Assembly: GCA_032115775.1 (NCBI GenBank)
Contig: JAUMBL010000055.1
Location: forward strand, 1 to 9,402
DNA: 9,402 bases
Direction: 5' to 3'
From: M3007 sp032115775
Lineage (GTDB): Bacteria > Bacteroidota > Bacteroidia > Chitinophagales > Saprospiraceae
The notes below the pieces were generated by a model. The model searched no databases. It was not told the origin of the DNA and saw nothing but the letters and a program-made list of their open reading frames with translations. Positions 5,831-9,402 of the stretch are shown here, in pieces; the stretch's first letter is position 1; every line of letters starts with the position of its first letter. The translations under genes were made by a program, and so were the position numbers.

Positions 5831-6862
5831 TTAATCCACGATGATTTTAATACTTTCCTGCTTGCTTCTTCCCGCCACCAAGTCAATCGTTTGTTCGCGG
5901 TCGCCGTCAATAATCTGTACTTTCGCCGTATTCGGCTCCGCCTTGCCGAAGTCGTCGGCGTACACCGTAATATAGTGTTCTTTACCCGGGGGGAGTTGGA
6001 TCGTAAATTCCTGCGGTTTAGAATACAGCGCCACGCGATCCACCACTTTTTTGTCATTGAGATAAACAGAGACCACGTCGCCGTCTTCCACCTGGCTATC
6101 CCATATCCGTATTTTAATGGTTCTAGCCTTGATTTTCAGCGATTCGCGCACTTCCACCTTTCGACCGCCGATGGTTGCCGGCGCGGCAACGGGCGGCGGG
6201 AGGACATTGACATTCACGGAGGCCGGGGGACGCTGAGCGCCGGCAGCTTGTTCTTTTTTGGGTTCTTCGTCGCAGGGCAATTTGGCCGATCCGCCGAAAC
6301 TGATGGTAAATCCCGGTCCGGCTGTGCTGACATTGCTGACCAGCAAAACATATTTTTCCTTGGCCTTTACCTGCAGGGGCGCCAGCCAGGTATTGTCGCC
6401 GGGGTCGGCGCAACCTGCATCTTCGCTAGAATCCGTTTCCCCCTCGCGCAGCCCGGTAGCGCCCATGCAGGGGCTGTCCACGGCGTCCTCGCTATCGCCG
6501 GCCGCCATACAGCGCACGATTTGTTTTTCCGCGCAATTGCCGTTTGCCGGCAGCCTGAATACCACAAAGTCAATATCGTCCATCTTTTGCAGTGGCGTGA
6601 TGGCGAAGGTCAGGGATCCGCTTTCCTTGATTTCAAACTTTATCCAGGTGGAATTTTCTTCCGCCTGCCCGAAATTGTCCCCGTTCATAAAACAGGCGAC
6701 AAAATCGGCTTCCTGGTCGTTGGCGCCTTCGCCGCCGACCCGCTCGATGGTGTAAGTCTGTTTTTTACAAATTTCCATGGCCGACTTGCAGTCGGCATGA
6801 CGCTGCGCAAACAACGCGCAGGGTATCGCTAAAAATACGGCAAGAAGGATCGGTTGTTGCAT
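5831..6862 (-). CDS. Secreted Cys-rich two-domain protein of Bacteroidota type
   Basis: The protein has 343 residues with a clear signal peptide (MQQPILLAVFLAIPCALFAQ, cleavage near residue 20). Domain one (about 24-196) contains DCKSAMEIC, ENSTWIKFEIKESGSLTF, DDIDFVVFRL, IVRCMAAG, SPCMGATGL, AGC and GFTISFGGSAKLPC. This series of Cys-bearing motifs is one I recognise from the N-terminal part of many secreted or gliding-associated Bacteroidota proteins. A Pro/Ala-rich linker covers about 197-230. Domain two (about 245-343) reads RTIKIRIWDSQVEDGDVVSVYLNDK and ends ESIKIIVD, a beta-sandwich-like module also frequent in that phylum. There is no T9SS tail and no lipobox, so it is probably periplasmic or released. 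The function is unknown; protein or sugar binding is a guess. It stands alone between element 2 and the VWA gene. Confidence 0.82.
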   Translation of the reverse strand: MQQPILLAVFLAIPCALFAQRHADCKSAMEICKKQTYTIERVGGEGANDQEADFVACFMNGDNFGQAEENSTWIKFEIKESGSLTFAITPLQKMDDIDFVVFRLPANGNCAEKQIVRCMAAGDSEDAVDSPCMGATGLREGETDSSEDAGCADPGDNTWLAPLQVKAKEKYVLLVSNVSTAGPGFTISFGGSAKLPCDEEPKKEQAAGAQRPPASVNVNVLPPPVAAPATIGGRKVEVRESLKIKARTIKIRIWDSQVEDGDVVSVYLNDKKVVDRVALYSKPQEFTIQLPPGKEHYITVYADDFGKAEPNTAKVQIIDGDREQTIDLVAGRSKQESIKIIVD

Positions 6863-6952
6863 TCAGATCATGATTATCACCTGAAAACGCCTGAACCGGG
6901 CTTGAAATTGTACCAAAGAAAGATTTCAGATGGGGGGTTAATACCCAAACTT

Positions 6953-7141
6953 GTAACTACATGGCCGGAGGGTGTATCATAAGTCCGGGAAAGCCCCGTT
7001 AAGCAAAAAAATGTTTTGTTGGGTTGCCTGTTTTTTTGATTTTTTTAGAAAAAATCAAAAAAACAGGCAACCCAACATTATTTTATTTCGCCGCCGGAGG
7101 CGGCGAAATACTTGTGATACACCCTCCGGCTAAGTAACTAC
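6953..7141. repeat. Repeat element 2: nested inverted-repeat element, inverted relative to element 1
   Basis: Outer arms 6953-6983 and 7111-7141 are inverted repeats agreeing at 26 of 31 positions, with the perfect core TGATACACCCTCCGGC on the right arm. Between them lie hairpin B (7017-7077, perfect 29-bp stem, loop TAG) and hairpin A (7084-7110, perfect 12-bp stem, loop GGA). The core 6993-7118 matches element 1 on the opposite strand. The octamer GTAACTAC occurs in the same orientation at both outer ends (6953-6960 and 7134-7141), which could be a target duplication but is also part of the recurring arm motif. The element fills most of the 295-base gap between the DUF1501 gene, whose stop is 16 bases away, and the secreted-protein gene. 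No protein is encoded. Confidence 0.88.
7017..7077. repeat. Hairpin B of element 2: perfect 29-bp stem
   Basis: The arms at 7017-7045 and 7049-7077 are exact reverse complements with a three-base loop TAG. Compared with element 1 the stem differs at four positions per arm, and each change is compensated on the other arm, so pairing remains complete. A seven-A run (7005-7011) lies outside the stem, which becomes a T-run in the minus-strand transcript five bases after the hairpin. It could therefore act as an intrinsic terminator for the DUF1501 transcript. Confidence 0.9.
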
Positions 7142-7157
7142 ACGTATTTTATTCTCC

Positions 7158-8819
7158 TCATTTTCCGACCGTCAATTTCGCCACGACCGCCTTTCCCGTC
7201 GCTTTGTCTTCTAGGCGAAGGAAGTACAGACCCGAGGGCCAGTTGGACACGTCGAGCGTAAAGATATTCGTGCCGGGTTGCACATAGTGGACTTCGCTAT
7301 ACACCATGCTGCCGTTGGCGCTAAAGGCGCTCAGGCGGGCGCTGAACGCCTGTTGGCTGTCAAAAACCGCTTCCGTGGCAAAGCGGGCGGGATTGGGATA
7401 AACGCGCAAGGGATGCTGCGTTGCCGAGCCGCCTTCGGACACCGCGCTCACGCCGCCGTAGTAGCAATCGGGCTCGACGGCATACGCCGGCGCGACCAGC
7501 GGGAGTTTGGCGTATTCGTCGAAGAGGGTGTCTTCCAGTACCGGATTTCCGGCGCCCAGCCAATCTTGCAGCAGCGTGGTAAACACCTGCCGGTAGTCGG
7601 ATTGCATGCCGAGGAGTTGGTTGTCCGGACTGAGGTTCGACAGATTGACATTGACGCCGGTGACGCCGGGGTTGACCGTCGTGCCGAAGAGCAACATGGG
7701 CGCCAGCGTGCCGTGGTCGGTGCCGAAGGAACCGTTGCCTTTTGCGCAGCGACCGAACTCTGAAAAAGTACAACCCACCACTTTATCGGCGATATTCATG
7801 GCCTGCAGATCGCCGAAGAAGGCGCGCACGGCCTCCGAGAGGGTGCGGAGCAGCTCTGCGTGATCCCCTTCGAGCGCGGAGGCGTCTTCGGGTATCTGCG
7901 CGCTGTGGGTGTCAAAACCGCCGAGGCTGCAGAGATAAATTTTTGTTTTGCTGCCGCCGCGGATGAGACGCGCCACCGTTTTGAGTTGGCTGGCCAGGTT
8001 GGTGTTGGGATAGCTGCCAATATTTGTTCCGGCGTTGAACACCTGGGTGATCCGCTGCGCATACAAATTGACGCTTTGCTCCACCGCCATAATATATTCG
8101 ATTTCGGCGCCGAAATCAGAATCCGGAATATTGGTCATCGGCGCGCCGCCGATGGTTTGGATCAGCGAGTAAAAACCGGCAGGGTCTTGTCCGCTAAGGT
8201 TAAGTGCATTTTGATGTTCCGTTTCCGTATGAAATCCCAACGAGGGATTCGGATCGCCGACCTGGATGCCGAGCGGGTCGGGCATTTGCGGCGTGGGCGC
8301 GCCGAGCACGTCGGGGTACAGCGATTGGAGCGCACGGCCCATCCAGCCGGAGTGGATATTGAAGTTGTCCGGCGTGCCGTCGCCGCCCGAGAGCCACAGA
8401 TCGGTGCTTTTAAAGTGCGACTGGTTCGGGCTTTCATAGCCGACGCCCTGGATAATTTGCACCATGCCGTTGTCGTACATCTCCTTCAAGGCGGTCATAG
8501 CCGGGTGCAGGCCGATTTTTCTGTTATCCGGCAGGGTATTGTCGAGTGAGATATATTGATCGGCGCCCGAGTCCGGGATGCGGATTTGCTCACGGAGATT
8601 TGCGTAGGTGTCGTACTGGTTGACGGGAATCAGCGTATTGATCCCGTCGTTTCCGCCTTTGAGTTGGATCAGGACGATACTGCGTTCGTCCAGGCCGTCG
8701 CAGCTACCCAGGATACCGGCCATGCGGCGGTTCGCGAAGGGGCGCAAGGAGAAGCCGTTTACGACGAAGGGCGTAATGGTGGCGGAAGGAAGTATTTTTA
8801 AAAAATTACGGCGTTTCAT
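7158..8819 (-). CDS. DUF1501 domain-containing protein with Tat-like leader and T9SS C-terminal sorting domain
   Basis: The protein has 553 residues. The start MKRRNFLKILPSATITPF has the twin-arginine pattern RRNFLK, so export through Tat is likely. The DUF1501 region (about 46-440) shows IVLIQLKGGNDGINTLIP, IIQGVGYESPNQSHFKSTDLW, CSLGGFDTHS and SEFGRCAKGNGSFGTDHG, which are the usual conserved blocks of this family. The family is related to the alkaline-phosphatase/sulfatase fold, but its reaction is not established. The last 86 residues (468-553) begin with LRVYPNPA and end in GLYFLRLEDKATGKAVVAKLTVGK-like strands, typical of the type IX secretion sorting tail, so the protein should reach the cell surface or medium. 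It follows the DUF1800 gene by 60 bases, the usual pairing of the two families. Confidence 0.95.
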   Translation of the reverse strand: MKRRNFLKILPSATITPFVVNGFSLRPFANRRMAGILGSCDGLDERSIVLIQLKGGNDGINTLIPVNQYDTYANLREQIRIPDSGADQYISLDNTLPDNRKIGLHPAMTALKEMYDNGMVQIIQGVGYESPNQSHFKSTDLWLSGGDGTPDNFNIHSGWMGRALQSLYPDVLGAPTPQMPDPLGIQVGDPNPSLGFHTETEHQNALNLSGQDPAGFYSLIQTIGGAPMTNIPDSDFGAEIEYIMAVEQSVNLYAQRITQVFNAGTNIGSYPNTNLASQLKTVARLIRGGSKTKIYLCSLGGFDTHSAQIPEDASALEGDHAELLRTLSEAVRAFFGDLQAMNIADKVVGCTFSEFGRCAKGNGSFGTDHGTLAPMLLFGTTVNPGVTGVNVNLSNLSPDNQLLGMQSDYRQVFTTLLQDWLGAGNPVLEDTLFDEYAKLPLVAPAYAVEPDCYYGGVSAVSEGGSATQHPLRVYPNPARFATEAVFDSQQAFSARLSAFSANGSMVYSEVHYVQPGTNIFTLDVSNWPSGLYFLRLEDKATGKAVVAKLTVGK

Positions 8820-8879
8820 AGTTTGAATATGATAACGGCGACTGCGGTAGGCGCCGGAAGGTGATCAGATACCGGTTTA

Positions 8880-9402
8880 TTACATCAGTTGGTACTCCGG
8901 CGCGTACATAATGGCATTTACGAGGCGCTCGAGCGGAATTTTCACTTCCGTCTCATTGCCGGTGGCCAGGTAGGCCTCCCATTCGTAGGTCCAATCGTAC
9001 GGCGGCAAGTTATCCAGAAACACCGTCTGGTAGAAATAATTAAATCGGTCGGTATCGGGTTCTTCCGGAAGCAGGTAACGGAGTAGTTCCTGTACCAGGA
9101 CGTAGGGATCGGCCGGATCGGTGAAAAAACCGGAATTGCGCACCCAGGGGGCGATGTTCAGCCGCACCACCGTGAGGGCGTTCGGCGCCGCTCCAAGGAG
9201 TCGGCGGCCGGAAAGCAACATGGCCGGCAATTTGTAGCGGGCGATGATGGTCGAAGAGTTGAACCACTGGCGGTTGTAATCCGGCTCCTGGTAATACCCG
9301 GGATATCCGGCTACGTCGGAGGGGAAAAAGAGCGGCATGCCGGCCAGGCTCAGCATGTGGCCGAGGATCGTTTGGGAGTAAAAACTGGTATAGTGCAGGT
9401 TC
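8880..9402 (-). CDS. DUF1800 domain-containing protein (partial, N-terminus beyond the window)
   Basis: The last 173 residues are visible, with the frame open to the right window edge. The segment MPLFFPSDVAGYPGY followed by WFNSSTIIARYKL is the signature C-terminal block of DUF1800 proteins (PP-x-V-x-G-W/Y-x-G, then W-x-x-S). The end YEWEAYLATGNETEVKIPLERLVNAIMYAPEYQLM also fits, since family members close with a helix reaching a Y-Q motif. DUF1800 genes commonly precede DUF1501 genes, and the 60-base spacing here suggests one transcript. The two exported proteins probably act together, but no reaction is established for either. No T9SS tail is present at this C-terminus, unlike the DUF1501 partner. 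Confidence 0.9.
   Translation of the reverse strand, partial: NLHYTSFYSQTILGHMLSLAGMPLFFPSDVAGYPGYYQEPDYNRQWFNSSTIIARYKLPAMLLSGRRLLGAAPNALTVVRLNIAPWVRNSGFFTDPADPYVLVQELLRYLLPEEPDTDRFNYFYQTVFLDNLPPYDWTYEWEAYLATGNETEVKIPLERLVNAIMYAPEYQLM

Noticed and set aside
5891..6832. A 313-codon open frame on the plus strand opposite the secreted-protein gene
   Set aside because: The minus-strand frame has a signal peptide and family motifs; the plus frame has neither and mirrors it.
2931..7141. CRISPR array or tandem-repeat locus
   Set aside because: The repeats are two inverted copies 4 kb apart with hairpin structure, not short direct repeats with regular spacers, and no cas gene is present.
7860..8549. 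A 229-codon open frame on the plus strand inside the DUF1501 gene
   Set aside because: The DUF1501 motifs on the minus strand cover the same bases without a break.

Overview
The window looks like chromosomal DNA from a Bacteroidota bacterium, probably from the Saprospiria/Chitinophagia side of the phylum. The evidence is a type IX secretion (T9SS) C-terminal tail with a YPNP motif, a DUF1501/DUF1800 gene pair, Bacteroidota-style lipoproteins, an ECF sigma factor followed by a membrane protein with a barrel-like C-terminus, and starts without a clear Shine-Dalgarno sequence. I cannot name genus or species from this sequence alone.

All nine credible genes lie on the minus strand, so transcription runs from position 9402 towards 1. 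In that order they are: the C-terminal end of a DUF1800 protein (cut by the window edge); a DUF1501 protein with a Tat-like leader and a T9SS tail; repeat element 2 (6953-7141); a secreted Cys-rich two-domain protein; a VWA-domain protein with an intact MIDAS; a lipoprotein of the LVIVD beta-propeller type; repeat element 1 (2911-3090) with an AT-rich tract beside it; a small lipocalin-like lipoprotein; an outer-membrane beta-barrel protein; a near-perfect palindrome (1605-1644); an ECF sigma factor; and the N-terminal 312 residues of its probable anti-sigma/outer-membrane-type partner (cut by the left edge).

Functionally this is mostly a cell-envelope neighbourhood: exported, lipid-anchored or outer-membrane proteins, plus one envelope-linked regulatory pair (sigma factor and TM protein). 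DUF1800/DUF1501 and sigma/partner are close enough (60 and 53 bases) to be co-transcribed. The other genes are separated by about 65-385 bases and show no obvious common pathway.

The most interesting signal is in the intergenic DNA. Two copies of a roughly 180-190-base imperfect palindromic element lie in opposite orientations on either side of a three-gene block. Each carries a 12-bp GC-rich hairpin and a perfect 29-bp hairpin inside outer inverted arms. The 29-bp stems differ at four pairs between copies, and every difference is matched on the opposite arm. The outer arms of element 2 share a motif (consensus GTWRYTACTTAKCCGGA) with the palindrome before the sigma gene and with a site upstream of the LVIVD gene, suggesting a modular family of dispersed intergenic repeats. 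I do not recognise this family.

No tRNA, rRNA, CRISPR array, transposase or integrase was seen.
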